Source: Peptococcaceae bacterium UBA6116
GTDB taxonomy: Bacteria; Bacillota; Desulfitobacteriia; Desulfitobacteriales; Syntrophobotulaceae
Direction of reading: 5' to 3'
Length of the DNA stretch: 29,541 nt
Assembly (NCBI GenBank): GCA_002423425.1
Contig: DIWC01000010.1
Location: 1 to 29,541, forward strand
Part shown: in pieces, positions 16,080 through 25,331 of the stretch
How the letters are laid out: each line of letters starts with the position of its first letter
How positions within the stretch are numbered: position 1 is the stretch's first letter
The notes under the pieces: generated by a model
What the model saw: the letters and a program-made list of their open reading frames with translations, nothing else
What the model was told of the DNA's origin: nothing
The model's database searches: none
Translations under genes and position numbers: made by a program

Positions 16080-18094
16080 AGAAAAAGATAAAATTAATTA
16101 AAAATAGTACAAGTTTACAAATTACATTAATTTATAACCTTGTTATTGTTTGCACAGTAACTATATTATATTTTATTATACCTATCATATTTAATTATGG
16201 TCCCGGTTCTATCAATAGTGAATTTGATATTGAGGTATCATATATTTCTTATACTTCACAATTTATTATTATTACATTACTAATTGTAATACCTAGTTTT
16301 ATTTTTTTGATGAAAACACTTTCAGATATTGATAAATGGCCTGAGCTTATAACAGACAATTCTATAAAAGCACAAAATAGACTGCAAAAAATAAGAAAAA
16401 AATGTATCAACCTTCCTTATATGATTTATATTGGGCAAATAACCATCGCTTTAGTTGTTTTAATAATCATATTAATTGTTACTGGTAGCCATCCGACAAC
16501 AATGATCTATAAAGTCGTTATTCTCGTTTTTTCCTTTGCAACGCTGGCAGCACTTTTTTCTTTTATATTTTCCAAGAGAATTTTTACCGAAATTCTGTTG
16601 AATATATCTCAAGAAAACGAAAATATAGGAATAAAGCTGAACATAAGAAGCAAAATAATCCTTCATATTTTACCGACAATCATCATTGCGATACTTTTTA
16701 CTTCCTTAGTTGGGTATTCAAGGTTAATAACTGAAAAAGGTGATCAAATATTTAATACATATAAAGAACAGCTTAACAAAAATGTGAATCCAGATATGAT
16801 TTATGATGAAGAAAAAGCGATACAAGCATTAAATCAAATTATTTTGCTAAATAAAGACACGGATTCAAGGTTTGTTATTTTTCCTGATGGGCGTTATATT
16901 TCAATAGATAATAAGGATGCTAATTATTTTTTTATTAAATATGCCTTAGAGCTTTCAGATAAATACGACGGAAGAATATATGAAGGCTACGGACTTGATT
17001 CGCAAGGCGCATCAGTAAAGGCAAAAGGGCTTGACTGGGATTATATTATAGGGGTTAAATACGATATTTCCTCCAGTCAGACAATATATTATTATATAAT
17101 AAGTTTTCTCGTGCTGTTTGTTATTAGCTTAATTGCATTAAGTTATTTTTCTAAAGCTATAGGTGAAGACATTTCCAGAGTAGCTAAAAACCTTATGGAT
17201 ATTTCCGACGGTGCAGATGTCGATTTGGATAAAAAGCTTGCTATAACCTCAAATGATGAGATCGGTGATCTTGTGATTGCTTTTAACAAAATTCAACAGA
17301 AAGAAAAAGAGCATATTGAATCGATAAAAGAAAACCAGGCAATTATCCTGGAGCAGGAGAGGCTTGCATCTTTAGGACAACTAATTGGTGGAATTGCCCA
17401 CAACCTTAGAACACCGATCATGTCTCTGGCCGGAGGAATTGAGGCCTTAAAAGATTTATGCAATGAATATAAAGAATCAATCGAGGATCAAAATGTAACA
17501 CCGAAGGACCATTATGAGATTGCCGGCGAGATGCAGGAATGGCTGGAAAAGATGAAGCCTTATTGTTCTTATATGACCGATATCATCAGTGCGGTCAAGG
17601 GGCAGGCGGTACAGATGAATTACTCAGGTACCGATAAATTTACAGTGGAAGATCTTGTCAGAAGAATAGATGTCCTCATGAAGCATGAACTAAAAAAATA
17701 TCACTGTACATTAAATACTGATTTCCAAATTGATATGCAGACCGAAATTAAAGGCGAACTTAACAGTCTTGTCCAAGTGTTTGATAATATTATCATTAAT
17801 GCTATGCAGGCCTATGAGGGAGAGATCGGGGAGATTGGCTTTAAAATTATAAAAGTTAAAAATAACCTTGAGTTTGTTTTGAGTGACACTGGCAAGGGGA
17901 TATCCCCGGAAGTACAAAAAAGATTATTTAAAGAAATGTTAACGACCAAAGGAAAAAATGGAACAGGGCTTGGTTTGTATATGTCGTATTCTACAATCAA
18001 AGGACGTTTTTCAGGAAATATGAGATTTGAAACCGAAGAAAATAAAGGAACAAAATTTTATATAACAATTCCATGTATCAACAGGCAAACATAA
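16073..18094 (+). CDS. Multi-pass membrane sensor histidine kinase
   Basis: A protein of 673 residues. Five hydrophobic helices (about 15-40, 60-80, 113-135, 141-166, 195-216) come first, then a soluble segment of about 120 residues that is probably outside the cell, a sixth helix (about 340-362), a HAMP-like region, a dimerisation helix with phospho-acceptor His443 in GGIAHNLRTPIMSLAGG, and an HATPase domain with NAMQAY, DTGKGIS and GTGLGLYMS. The HNLRTP variant of the H box is seen in some clostridial kinases. The GTG start lies inside the end of the NRPS gene, with GGGG 8 bp upstream. The ligand is unknown. The downstream REC-HD-GYP protein is the obvious phosphotransfer partner. Confidence 0.9.
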   Translation: MLKKKIKLIKNSTSLQITLIYNLVIVCTVTILYFIIPIIFNYGPGSINSEFDIEVSYISYTSQFIIITLLIVIPSFIFLMKTLSDIDKWPELITDNSIKAQNRLQKIRKKCINLPYMIYIGQITIALVVLIIILIVTGSHPTTMIYKVVILVFSFATLAALFSFIFSKRIFTEILLNISQENENIGIKLNIRSKIILHILPTIIIAILFTSLVGYSRLITEKGDQIFNTYKEQLNKNVNPDMIYDEEKAIQALNQIILLNKDTDSRFVIFPDGRYISIDNKDANYFFIKYALELSDKYDGRIYEGYGLDSQGASVKAKGLDWDYIIGVKYDISSSQTIYYYIISFLVLFVISLIALSYFSKAIGEDISRVAKNLMDISDGADVDLDKKLAITSNDEIGDLVIAFNKIQQKEKEHIESIKENQAIILEQERLASLGQLIGGIAHNLRTPIMSLAGGIEALKDLCNEYKESIEDQNVTPKDHYEIAGEMQEWLEKMKPYCSYMTDIISAVKGQAVQMNYSGTDKFTVEDLVRRIDVLMKHELKKYHCTLNTDFQIDMQTEIKGELNSLVQVFDNIIINAMQAYEGEIGEIGFKIIKVKNNLEFVLSDTGKGISPEVQKRLFKEMLTTKGKNGTGLGLYMSYSTIKGRFSGNMRFETEENKGTKFYITIPCINRQT

Positions 18095-18107
18095 CAGGAG
18101 GCATGAT

Positions 18108-19610
18108 ATGAGAAGGTCGACTAACCACGTTTCCTTGGATTATAAAATATTAATAGTTGATGACGAACCTGGAATTGTTGATTCATTATCTGTTGTTCTG
18201 AAAAGAAGCGGCTATCACTATACTGGGCTTACAGATCCGCTGGAAGCAATAGAAAGAGTCCGTACCGAGAAGTTTGATTTATTGATTCTTGATTTTCTGA
18301 TGTATCCAATACACGGAGATAAGGTCGTGGAAAAAATCAGGGAGTTTAACAGTGATCTTTATATCCTTTTACTTACCGGTCATAAAGATCTGGCGCCTCC
18401 GCTGGAAACGATCAAAGCTCTTGACATTCAAGGTTATTGCGAAAAGGGCGATAGATTTGACCAACTGCTTCTACTCGTCGAGTCGGGGATTAAATCGATT
18501 TCTCAAATGAGGACAATCAAGAAATTCAGGGATGGCCTGAATAAGATTTTACAGGCCGTACCTAAAATATATCAATTGCAGCCTATAGGCAGCATTCTGG
18601 AAGAAATACTTTCAGAAATACTTCCTTTGGTAAAAAGCGAAAACGCTTTCATACTTGTCGATGACGTTACAAGAATAAGCAGCGGCAATAATAGTATCTT
18701 TAGGGGCATAGGCAAATATAAAGGCGAGATTGAAGATTTAGTGGAAATGCTCGATCCTGATCTGATGGAGTTCATAGGTAGCGCGAGGATTAACAAGAAG
18801 GTAGTAAAGCTGGAGCAAAAAGTAATCATTCCACTCATGAACGAATTTCAACAGGATATTGGTATTATTTTTGTCGAAGGAGATGGTCTGGACGAGGGAA
18901 TTAAGCTCCTCGAGATCTATTCCAGCCAGGCAGCTTCATCCATCAATAACGCTTTTCTGCATTCATTGGTCAATATTAAAAACGACGAGTTGAACCGGAC
19001 CTATGACCAATTAAGGGAAAGGTACATGGATACCATCGAAGCTTTAAGAATGGTAGTTGATGCTAAAGATATTTATACCCGCGGCCACTCCGACCGGGTA
19101 GCCTATTTTTCTGTGAAAATAGGAAAAGCATTTAACTTGTCGAAAGAAGAACTCGAGTTGCTGCGAATTAGCGGTATATTCCACGATGTAGGAAAAATTG
19201 GCACTTCTGATGACATTCTTTTTAAATCAGAAAAACTAAATGAAAAAGAATACGCGGAAATTCAAAAGCATCCGCTCAAAGGAGCCAGCATCCTCTCGGC
19301 AGTTTCGATGTTTAAGGAAGTAGTTCCGATAGTCAAATGCCATCATGAACGTGTCGACGGCAAAGGTTATCCAGAAGGACTCAAAGGCGATGAAATACCG
19401 TTTATGGCTAGAATCATAGCGGTTGCCGATGCTTTTGATGCTATGATGTCCGACAGGCATTACCGTTCCAAGCTTAAATTTGAAGAAGCCAGGAACCAGC
19501 TTTTACAAGGGGCCGGGAATCAATTTGACAAGGATATTATACAAAAATTTATCTGTGAACTTTCGGACTTTGAGCAAATGGTCAAAGAAATTGCTTTTAC
19601 TTACGAATAG
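18108..19610 (+). CDS. Response regulator with HD-GYP output domain
   Basis: A protein of 500 residues. The N-terminal receiver has acidic residues in VDDE and phospho-acceptor Asp62 (LLILDFLM). A middle region (about 150-295) resembles a degenerate GAF-like sensor and ends in a coiled linker. The C-terminal HD-GYP domain contains HSDRVAYF, the HD pair in IFHDVGKIG, HHERVDGKGYPEGL with intact GYP, and VADAFDAM. Intact HD-GYP domains usually hydrolyse c-di-GMP, some cGAMP, so phosphorylation by the preceding kinase would likely change nucleotide second-messenger levels. AGGAGG precedes the ATG and the gene begins 13 bp after the kinase stop, in one operon with the NRPS. Confidence 0.92.
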   Translation: MRRSTNHVSLDYKILIVDDEPGIVDSLSVVLKRSGYHYTGLTDPLEAIERVRTEKFDLLILDFLMYPIHGDKVVEKIREFNSDLYILLLTGHKDLAPPLETIKALDIQGYCEKGDRFDQLLLLVESGIKSISQMRTIKKFRDGLNKILQAVPKIYQLQPIGSILEEILSEILPLVKSENAFILVDDVTRISSGNNSIFRGIGKYKGEIEDLVEMLDPDLMEFIGSARINKKVVKLEQKVIIPLMNEFQQDIGIIFVEGDGLDEGIKLLEIYSSQAASSINNAFLHSLVNIKNDELNRTYDQLRERYMDTIEALRMVVDAKDIYTRGHSDRVAYFSVKIGKAFNLSKEELELLRISGIFHDVGKIGTSDDILFKSEKLNEKEYAEIQKHPLKGASILSAVSMFKEVVPIVKCHHERVDGKGYPEGLKGDEIPFMARIIAVADAFDAMMSDRHYRSKLKFEEARNQLLQGAGNQFDKDIIQKFICELSDFEQMVKEIAFTYE

Positions 19611-19615
19611 GTTTC

Positions 19616-19643
19616 TTACAAACTTCTATGTGCGGGATATAAT
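19616..19643 (+). promoter_or_regulatory. Candidate promoter of queF
   Basis: TTACAA (19616-19621) and TATAAT (19638-19643) are 16 bp apart, directly after the HD-GYP gene. I looked for a preQ1 riboswitch in the roughly 75-nt leader and saw none. Confidence 0.45.
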
Positions 19644-19721
19644 ATTCTTTATAAACCTAAGAGGAAAAAGTTTGAAGAAGTTTTGAGGTTATTGAAAAAC
19701 CGTTGGGAGGCGGATATACAT

Positions 19722-20189
19722 ATGAAAGAAAAACAGACTGAAGGGATAACTCATTTAGGCTCAGGTGTTAATAAATATATATTTGACTATGATCCAACCC
19801 TACTGGAATATTTCGCTAACAAACATCAGGAAAATGATTATTTTGTAAGATTAAATTGTCCTGAGTTCACCTGCTTATGTCCTGTGACCGGACAGCCTGA
19901 TTTCGGTACTATTTTTATCAACTATATTCCGGACAAGAAGCTGGTTGAAAGTAAGTCATTAAAATTATACCTGTTCAGTTTTCGTAACCATGGGGATTTC
20001 CATGAAAATTCAGTAAATATCATTATGAAAGACCTTATAAATTTACTTAACCCTAAATATATTGAGGTTACTGGAGAATATACCGCTAGGGGAGGTATAT
20101 CGATCTACCCGTCTGCTAATTACGGGCAACCAGGAACCAAATGGGAAAGTTTTGCGGACAAAAGGCTGCTTGATTACGGAAAAAGGTAA
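19722..20189 (+). CDS. queF: NADPH-dependent preQ0 reductase QueF (7-cyano-7-deazaguanine reductase)
   Basis: A protein of 155 residues, matching the short, unimodular QueF of Bacillota. It has catalytic Cys53 in CLCPVTGQPDF, the conserved Asp60 that follows, and the QueF motif ESKSLKLYLFSFRNHGDFHE, which binds NADPH. It reduces preQ0 to preQ1 in the cytoplasm, a step of queuosine tRNA modification. The ATG at 19722 was chosen because GGGAGG lies at 19705-19710; an upstream frame extension has no such site. The other queuosine genes (queC, D, E) are not in the window, so it is a single gene here. Confidence 0.95.
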   Translation: MKEKQTEGITHLGSGVNKYIFDYDPTLLEYFANKHQENDYFVRLNCPEFTCLCPVTGQPDFGTIFINYIPDKKLVESKSLKLYLFSFRNHGDFHENSVNIIMKDLINLLNPKYIEVTGEYTARGGISIYPSANYGQPGTKWESFADKRLLDYGKR

Positions 20190-20367
20190 ATACCAAGCGG
20201 AAAGATTTAATATCAAAGAAGCACATTCTTCTATCAGAAAGAGTACACAAAGAAGACTTGTATTTACTAGCTAGTAGCAAATTTGTAGTTAATCCTAATT
20301 AATCCTAATGCAATTGCGTTTTAAATAATGTATAATTAAAAAATAATATATAGAGAGGATAACGAAA

Positions 20368-20958
20368 ATGAATAAGAGTATAACAATTGGAATTACAGTC
20401 GCACTTATTGTTGTAGCTGTATTTGTTGGTCTGACCGTTCAGTCTTTTCAAGGCGAAGCAGTGGCCAGGATTGATGGAGAAAAAATAACGCAAGAAGATC
20501 TTTATAAATCTATGATTAAGCAAGATGGTCAACAAGCATTGCAAGGCTTGATTGCTCAAAAAATAGTTGATTTAGAAGCTAAGAAGAATAACATAATAGT
20601 AACTCCGGCAGCTATTCAAGAAAAAATCAAGGATTATCAAGATGCATATGGTGGCGAACAGGGATTGCTTTCGGCGCTGCAATCGAGTAATATTACCATG
20701 GATGATTTGAAAAGTAATATTGATATGTCTCTAAAAGTGACGGGGATTCTCTTACCTCAAATCACCATTTCCGATGAGGAGATTGCCAAATATTTTACAG
20801 ATAACAAAGCGTCTATCGCTCCTGACGTCAAAGACCCGAAACTTGAAGATTATAAGGCCAAAATAAAAGAATATATCCTTGAACAAAAAGTTCAAAGTAA
20901 ATACGATTCTTGGCTGCAGGAACGTGAAACTGCATACAATGTTGAAACGTTGATTTAA
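20368..20958 (+). CDS. SurA_N-type secreted chaperone without a PPIase domain
   Basis: A protein of 196 residues. The N-terminal hydrophobic segment (about 5-26, ITIGITVALIVVAVFVGLTV) is a signal anchor or signal peptide. No lipobox Cys follows, unlike PrsA lipoproteins. VARIDGEKITQEDLYKSMI, a helical middle and ISDEEIAKYFTDNKA match the SurA/PrsA N-terminal chaperone fold. After this the parvulin domain normally follows, but the sequence goes directly to the C-terminal helix that packs against the N-domain (LEDYKAKIKEYILEQKVQSKYDSWLQE). Chaperone-only versions exist in Bacillota, so this need not be a deletion. GAGAGG precedes the ATG and a TATAAT-like -10 lies at about 20330. Confidence 0.82.
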   Translation: MNKSITIGITVALIVVAVFVGLTVQSFQGEAVARIDGEKITQEDLYKSMIKQDGQQALQGLIAQKIVDLEAKKNNIIVTPAAIQEKIKDYQDAYGGEQGLLSALQSSNITMDDLKSNIDMSLKVTGILLPQITISDEEIAKYFTDNKASIAPDVKDPKLEDYKAKIKEYILEQKVQSKYDSWLQERETAYNVETLI

Positions 20959-20962
20959 GAAT

Positions 20963-21023
20963 AAGAAAAGAAACAGGGATGCAATGAAAACTAAGGTTTC
21001 GTTGCATCCCTGTTTCTTTTCTT
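20963..21023. terminator. Long bidirectional terminator between convergent genes
   Basis: A perfect 22-bp inverted repeat (20963-20984 with 21002-21023), extended inwards by about four or five more pairs including a wobble, and with A/T-rich bases at the foot. It lies between the SurA_N gene and psd, which converge, so it can serve both. Confidence 0.85.
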
Positions 21024-21040
21024 AAGAGGGAATCTGATAG

Positions 21041-21934
21041 TTAAGAGCATTGGCCTATTTTTTCTCCCATTACTACTTTGGTCTCAATTCCTTCTGCTGT
21101 ATTTACTAATAAATCCTTATCTATTTTTACAGTATTCCTCTTGAAGAAAAGGATGACGGTTGAACCGCCAAACTTAAAATATCCTTTTTCGGCACCCTTC
21201 TCTACAGGCTGTTGCGGGAGATATGTTTGGACTATTGATCCTACGCAGGTAGCCCCTACTTCTATAAGCAGTATTTTACCAAAGTTAGCGGAGTAAAAAA
21301 TAGTTAAATCCCGTTTGTTCTCACAGTAAAGCTTCGGTATCTTTCTTAGTGCTCTGGGATTAACCGAATAATAATGGCCGTTAATTCTCAAAGATTCAGA
21401 TGGCAATCCTTGATCCGGAAAGTGGAAGCGGTGGTAATCAGCGGGGCACAAACGGATAACGATGCAAGTTCCTTTAGAATATTCTAAGGCTAGTTTCGGA
21501 TTTTGCAACAGCTCAGTAAGATTATATTCACTCCCTTTGACTTGCAGCAGTTTGTCGCTGTCTATGTTTTCCCAGGCCGACACTCTGCCGTCGGCCGGAG
21601 AAATTAATACATCTGGTTCCAGAGCTAGCGGTCTGGATTCAGCTTTTAGTTTACGCGTAAAAAAATCATTAAAAGTACAATATAATGAGGGCACTTCAAT
21701 TAGAGCTTCGTCCATATTGATCTTAAAATCATCAATAAAACGCTTGGTTTTACGACTGCTTAGTTTGGTGTCTTGCATTTTTCCATACAAATACGAAAAG
21801 AGCTTTCTCTTTACTAGAGACAGTAAAAAGAAATAACCTGTTTTCGTTTCATAAAGCCATTGTAAAAACACATCCCCAGCCACTATTTCTTCCATAATTT
21901 GACCGGTATTTCTGTCTATATAATAAATAGACAT
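21041..21934 (-). CDS. psd: Phosphatidylserine decarboxylase proenzyme
   Basis: A protein of 297 residues of the PSD class with LYCTFNDFFTRKLK, SPADGRVSAWE, the active-site segment PADYHRFHFP and the self-processing motif FGGST (Ser258), where cleavage would create the pyruvoyl group of the small subunit. It makes phosphatidylethanolamine from phosphatidylserine at the membrane. The start was placed at the ATG ending at 21934 (MSIYYIDRN) because GGAGG lies at 21942-21946 on the minus strand; a longer frame upstream has no ribosome site. No pssA gene is seen beside it. It is divergent from the large CWB2 surface protein gene. Confidence 0.94.
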   Translation of the reverse strand: MSIYYIDRNTGQIMEEIVAGDVFLQWLYETKTGYFFLLSLVKRKLFSYLYGKMQDTKLSSRKTKRFIDDFKINMDEALIEVPSLYCTFNDFFTRKLKAESRPLALEPDVLISPADGRVSAWENIDSDKLLQVKGSEYNLTELLQNPKLALEYSKGTCIVIRLCPADYHRFHFPDQGLPSESLRINGHYYSVNPRALRKIPKLYCENKRDLTIFYSANFGKILLIEVGATCVGSIVQTYLPQQPVEKGAEKGYFKFGGSTVILFFKRNTVKIDKDLLVNTAEGIETKVVMGEKIGQCS

Positions 21935-22041
21935 TGAGTTTCCTCCATAAATACTGAAGTGATAATTATATTGTTTCTTAAGAAAAAGTATAGCACATAC
22001 AACCAACTTGTGCTAAATCATCGAAATTTTCAGGTTCAATT

Positions 22042-22075
22042 GTGTGACCACACTCAAAAATTTTGTTCTTTTGAG
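22042..22075. promoter_or_regulatory. Two inverted repeats between psd and the CWB2 gene
   Basis: GTGTG-AC-CACAC (22042-22053) is immediately followed by CTCAAAA-9 nt-TTTTGAG (22053-22075). They lie in the divergent intergenic region of about 220 bp. They could be regulator sites, or the second could be a transcript hairpin. No clear -35/-10 pair was found. Confidence 0.3.
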
Positions 22076-22153
22076 AGAAAAAGAAGGAAAAACACTTAAT
22101 TGGAAGAATATAACATAAATGTAATTATTTATTAAGGATAGTTGAAAAGGAAA

Positions 22154-25100
22154 ATGGATATCAAAAAAAAAATTAAATTATTTTCGTGTGTAGCAATAAT
22201 TATTATTGCTATTATACCTATAAAGGCGGCTATGACCTATGCACAAACTATTGATCAACGAATTGGTGGTCAAGACAGGTATGAAACTGCTGTCAGGGTT
22301 TCCCAACAAGGATGGGAGAATTCATCCTATGCAGTTATTGCCGGGGGCGAAGATTATGCCGATGCTTTATGTTGCGGATTATTGGCTCAAAACTATAGAG
22401 CACCGGTTTTACTGTCACGATCAAATAACATTTCTGCCGAAACTCTGGAGGAGTTAAAGAGACTAGGGACAAAGTATGTCTTTATCATCGGGGGTTTTAG
22501 AGTAATCAATTCAACGGCAGAGACTCAACTTCAGGCTATCGGAATCAGACAAATTGAGAGACTTGCAGGTAAGGACAGATTTGAAACTGCGGTCAAGATA
22601 GCAGAAAAAACAACTCCCGTAAACGGAATAATTTTGGCTAATGGGCAGAACCCGTGGGATGTTTTGACCATTAATACTGTTGCTGTTCAAAAAAAAATGC
22701 CGATTTTACTTACGGACAAAAATAACTTGCCGCCGGTAGTTAAGGATTTCCTTGAGAAAAAAACTCCGCAAAACATTTACCTTATCGGGGGAGAGGAGGC
22801 AATCAGTAACAAACTCGAAAGCGATTTAGGCGGCACTGTCCGCATAGGGGGCAAGAACAGGTATGAGACCAATGCTTTAATTCTCAGAAAATTTAAGGAT
22901 GATATTAATTTTGATAAGATTTACGCCGTAGCCGGAGATAGCGATAAAGACGGTTTTACGGACGCGCTAAGTGCAGGAGTTCTTGCTGCAAAGACAGCGT
23001 CACCGCTTATTTTGACTAACGGGAAAATACCAAAGGAAATTTGCGAAGACCTCGAAAAAGAAGTTACTATTGCCAGTAGAGGGATTGTAATTGGAGGGGA
23101 AGCTGCTGTTCCTACTCAAGTCATTACTGAGTTGAACCAATATATTAACCAAGTATCTAAGACGATCATAAAGAAGCGGGGAACATACGGTCCTGATCTA
23201 GGAATCCAAACTATTGAAGGAAATGCCGCCGTTCTTACAGATGGGACTATTCTTAGGAATACAGTGGTCAAAGGGGATCTTCTTTTGGCTGATTCCATCG
23301 GGCAAGGAAGGGTTGAACTTCGTAATGTTACGGTTGAAGGAAGAACTATTGTCTATGGCGGCGGACCCAATAGTATTATTATGTGTAATTTTAATGGTCA
23401 CGAGGTTTCGGTCAAGGTACCGGATGGACAAAAAATCCGTCTTGTAGCCCAAGGGGATACGAAAATTGAGTCCCTGAACTTCGATTCTAATGGAATAATT
23501 GAAGAATCAGAAATTACAGGTAATGGGGTTACTAAAATAAACATTTCCTCAGGAAAAGAGGTAACTCTTATTGGTTACTTTGACCAGGTAGATATAGATA
23601 TGGACGGGACTGCACTTTTTATTCCTCAAGGAACAACTCTCAATGTCTTAGACCTAAACGGAGCTTCGAATATCAGTGGTCAGGGGAAAATAAGCCTGGC
23701 CAATGTCAATGTTCAGGGTATTGTAATCGAACAGAAGCCCCAGAATACCGTAATTAAAGAGGGAGTAACGGTGATAATCGCGGGAGTAAAACAGACCTCA
23801 GAATCGCAGGCTTCTCAAGCAGAGAATAGCAATGAAGCCGCAGAAAGTGAGGGAACCGTATCTCCTCCTCTTGGGAAGGTAATTGAAGTCGATGCGGTCT
23901 CAACAGATGGTGCCTATAAAACTGGAGATGTAATAATAACGGTTACTTTCAGCGACAATGTTGATGTTACAGGAAGCCCGGTCTTATATCTTGAAACAGG
24001 GGATACCGATCGAACGGCGGAATACACCGGCGGATCGGGAACAACAGTATTATATTTTAAATATACGGTTCAGACGGGGGATGCGGCCGCTGATCTCGAC
24101 TATACCGCAATAGACGCGCTATACTTAAACGGCGGGTCTGTTAAAACGTCAGGTAGTGTGAGAGATGCGGTATTGACACTGCCGGTGCCTTCGGAAAAGG
24201 GATCTCTTAGTTACAATAGAAATATAGTGATTGATACCTCAGTGTCCCCTGCTTCTCCAGTTTCTCCAGTTAAGGTTACCGGAGTAAGTTCAACTACATC
24301 CAACGGATTATATAAAGCCGGGGAAACTATTATTGTTACCATAGCCTTTGACGGGGAAGTCAGCGTTTCAGGAACCCCTTTCTTGGTCATGGAAACCGGA
24401 GAAACAGACCGTATGGCAAATTATTCTGCGGGAACCGGTACCAATCAGCTTAGCTTCAGCTATGTTGTCCAGCCGGGAGATCTGGCAAACGATCTTGATT
24501 ATAGGTCAACAGATGCCTTAGTTCTAAATGATGGAAGCATCAAAGGTACAGGAACCTTGGTCAATGCCGATCTAACCCTTCCTGTTTCCGGAGAAGCAGG
24601 CTCTCTTGCCCAGCAGAAGAATATCAGCATTGATGCGGTTGCGCCTACTGCTATTCGAATCTCTGCTCAGAATGTTTTGCCGGGGAATTCCGGCAGTGTT
24701 ACATTTACCGCAGTCGATGGTCCTTTAACGCTTTTTTCCTGGAGTGAAATTTTAAATCTGGTTAAGGAGCATACGATAAATGGAACCTGGATAACCGGGA
24801 TCTATTCAACAGACCTAAGAATCGAACCCGCTGCAAATGGAGTGACTGCTGTATTAAGAAATAGTAATAAAAATGCGGCAAACATTACTGCAGATTTTGT
24901 TATTCCGGCAGCCAAAATAATAGACTTGGCCGGAAACGCAGCCGCACAAAATATAACGATTAATGCATTTAGCAGCAATGTCACTACTTTGCGAATAATC
25001 AATATCTCAGTAGTGTTGAGCGTAAGCAATACCATCGGGGCGGAGGATCTGTATGTTGCTGCCCGGACAGTTGGGCAGCTCAAGAATGCGCTGGAAGCTA

Positions 25101-25249
25101 CGGACTATTCTCCTCAATCCTATGTCGTAAAAGACTCCGTTAACAATGCCAAAGCTGATACTGATCTTCTTCAGACCGGTGATAAGTTGAAAGTAACAGC
25201 CGAGAATGACCTTACCCAAAGGACTTTTCCCATAAGGGTAGCCCAGTAG
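22154..25249 (+). CDS. CWB2 cell-wall-binding surface protein with Ig-like repeats
   Basis: About 1031 residues. Signal peptide KLFSCVAIIIIAIIPIKAAMTYAQT. Three CWB2 modules follow (about 30-335): RIGGQDRYETA, RLAGKDRFETA and RIGGKNRYETN start each, and IIGGFRVI, LIGGEEAI and VIGGEAAV end them; they anchor the protein non-covalently to wall polymers. Next comes a beta-strand-rich, possibly beta-helical region (about 340-560), an Ala/Glu/Ser linker, two related Ig-like repeats of about 120 residues, a further Ig-like domain and a C-terminal domain (RTVGQLKNALEATDYSPQSY...) typical of Bacillota surface proteins. The start is uncertain: ATG 22154 has AAGG only 3 bp away, and TTG 22142 has AAGGA 3 bp away. 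No enzyme domain was recognised; adhesion or S-layer function is inferred. Confidence 0.85.
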   Translation: MDIKKKIKLFSCVAIIIIAIIPIKAAMTYAQTIDQRIGGQDRYETAVRVSQQGWENSSYAVIAGGEDYADALCCGLLAQNYRAPVLLSRSNNISAETLEELKRLGTKYVFIIGGFRVINSTAETQLQAIGIRQIERLAGKDRFETAVKIAEKTTPVNGIILANGQNPWDVLTINTVAVQKKMPILLTDKNNLPPVVKDFLEKKTPQNIYLIGGEEAISNKLESDLGGTVRIGGKNRYETNALILRKFKDDINFDKIYAVAGDSDKDGFTDALSAGVLAAKTASPLILTNGKIPKEICEDLEKEVTIASRGIVIGGEAAVPTQVITELNQYINQVSKTIIKKRGTYGPDLGIQTIEGNAAVLTDGTILRNTVVKGDLLLADSIGQGRVELRNVTVEGRTIVYGGGPNSIIMCNFNGHEVSVKVPDGQKIRLVAQGDTKIESLNFDSNGIIEESEITGNGVTKINISSGKEVTLIGYFDQVDIDMDGTALFIPQGTTLNVLDLNGASNISGQGKISLANVNVQGIVIEQKPQNTVIKEGVTVIIAGVKQTSESQASQAENSNEAAESEGTVSPPLGKVIEVDAVSTDGAYKTGDVIITVTFSDNVDVTGSPVLYLETGDTDRTAEYTGGSGTTVLYFKYTVQTGDAAADLDYTAIDALYLNGGSVKTSGSVRDAVLTLPVPSEKGSLSYNRNIVIDTSVSPASPVSPVKVTGVSSTTSNGLYKAGETIIVTIAFDGEVSVSGTPFLVMETGETDRMANYSAGTGTNQLSFSYVVQPGDLANDLDYRSTDALVLNDGSIKGTGTLVNADLTLPVSGEAGSLAQQKNISIDAVAPTAIRISAQNVLPGNSGSVTFTAVDGPLTLFSWSEILNLVKEHTINGTWITGIYSTDLRIEPAANGVTAVLRNSNKNAANITADFVIPAAKIIDLAGNAAAQNITINAFSSNVTTLRIINISVVLSVSNTIGAEDLYVAARTVGQLKNALEATDYSPQSYVVKDSVNNAKADTDLLQTGDKLKVTAENDLTQRTFPIRVAQ
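23879..24648 (+). repeat. Two tandem Ig-like repeats within the CWB2 gene
   Basis: Two diverged copies at about 23879-24240 and 24271-24648. Shared features: a TDGAYKTGD / TSNGLYKAGE opening, ETGDTDRTAEY / ETGETDRMANY, LDYTAIDALYLNGGS / LDYRSTDALVLNDGS, and a closing NIVID / NISID. This repeat type is common in bacterial surface proteins. Confidence 0.75.
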
Positions 25250-25331
25250 ACTACAAATAATTATCAGAATCATCCTTAGGCTCTACCTCCTTGGAAATAT
25301 GGGGGGTGTGGCGTTCATGGCGCGCCAAATT

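Noticed and set aside
19611..19721. preQ1 riboswitch expected in front of queF
   Set aside because: I could not find a short stem-loop with an A-rich tail and the conserved preQ1 core; only a promoter-like pair is visible.
20368..20958. Deletion of the parvulin domain from a PrsA gene
   Set aside because: SurA_N proteins without a PPIase domain are common in Bacillota, and the protein lacks the PrsA lipobox, so a natural chaperone-only form is more likely.
25007..25273. Minus-strand frame of 88 codons with AAGGAGG about 12 bp upstream
   Set aside because: It lies almost entirely antisense to the conserved C-terminal domain of the CWB2 protein, and the spacing to the ribosome-like site is too long.
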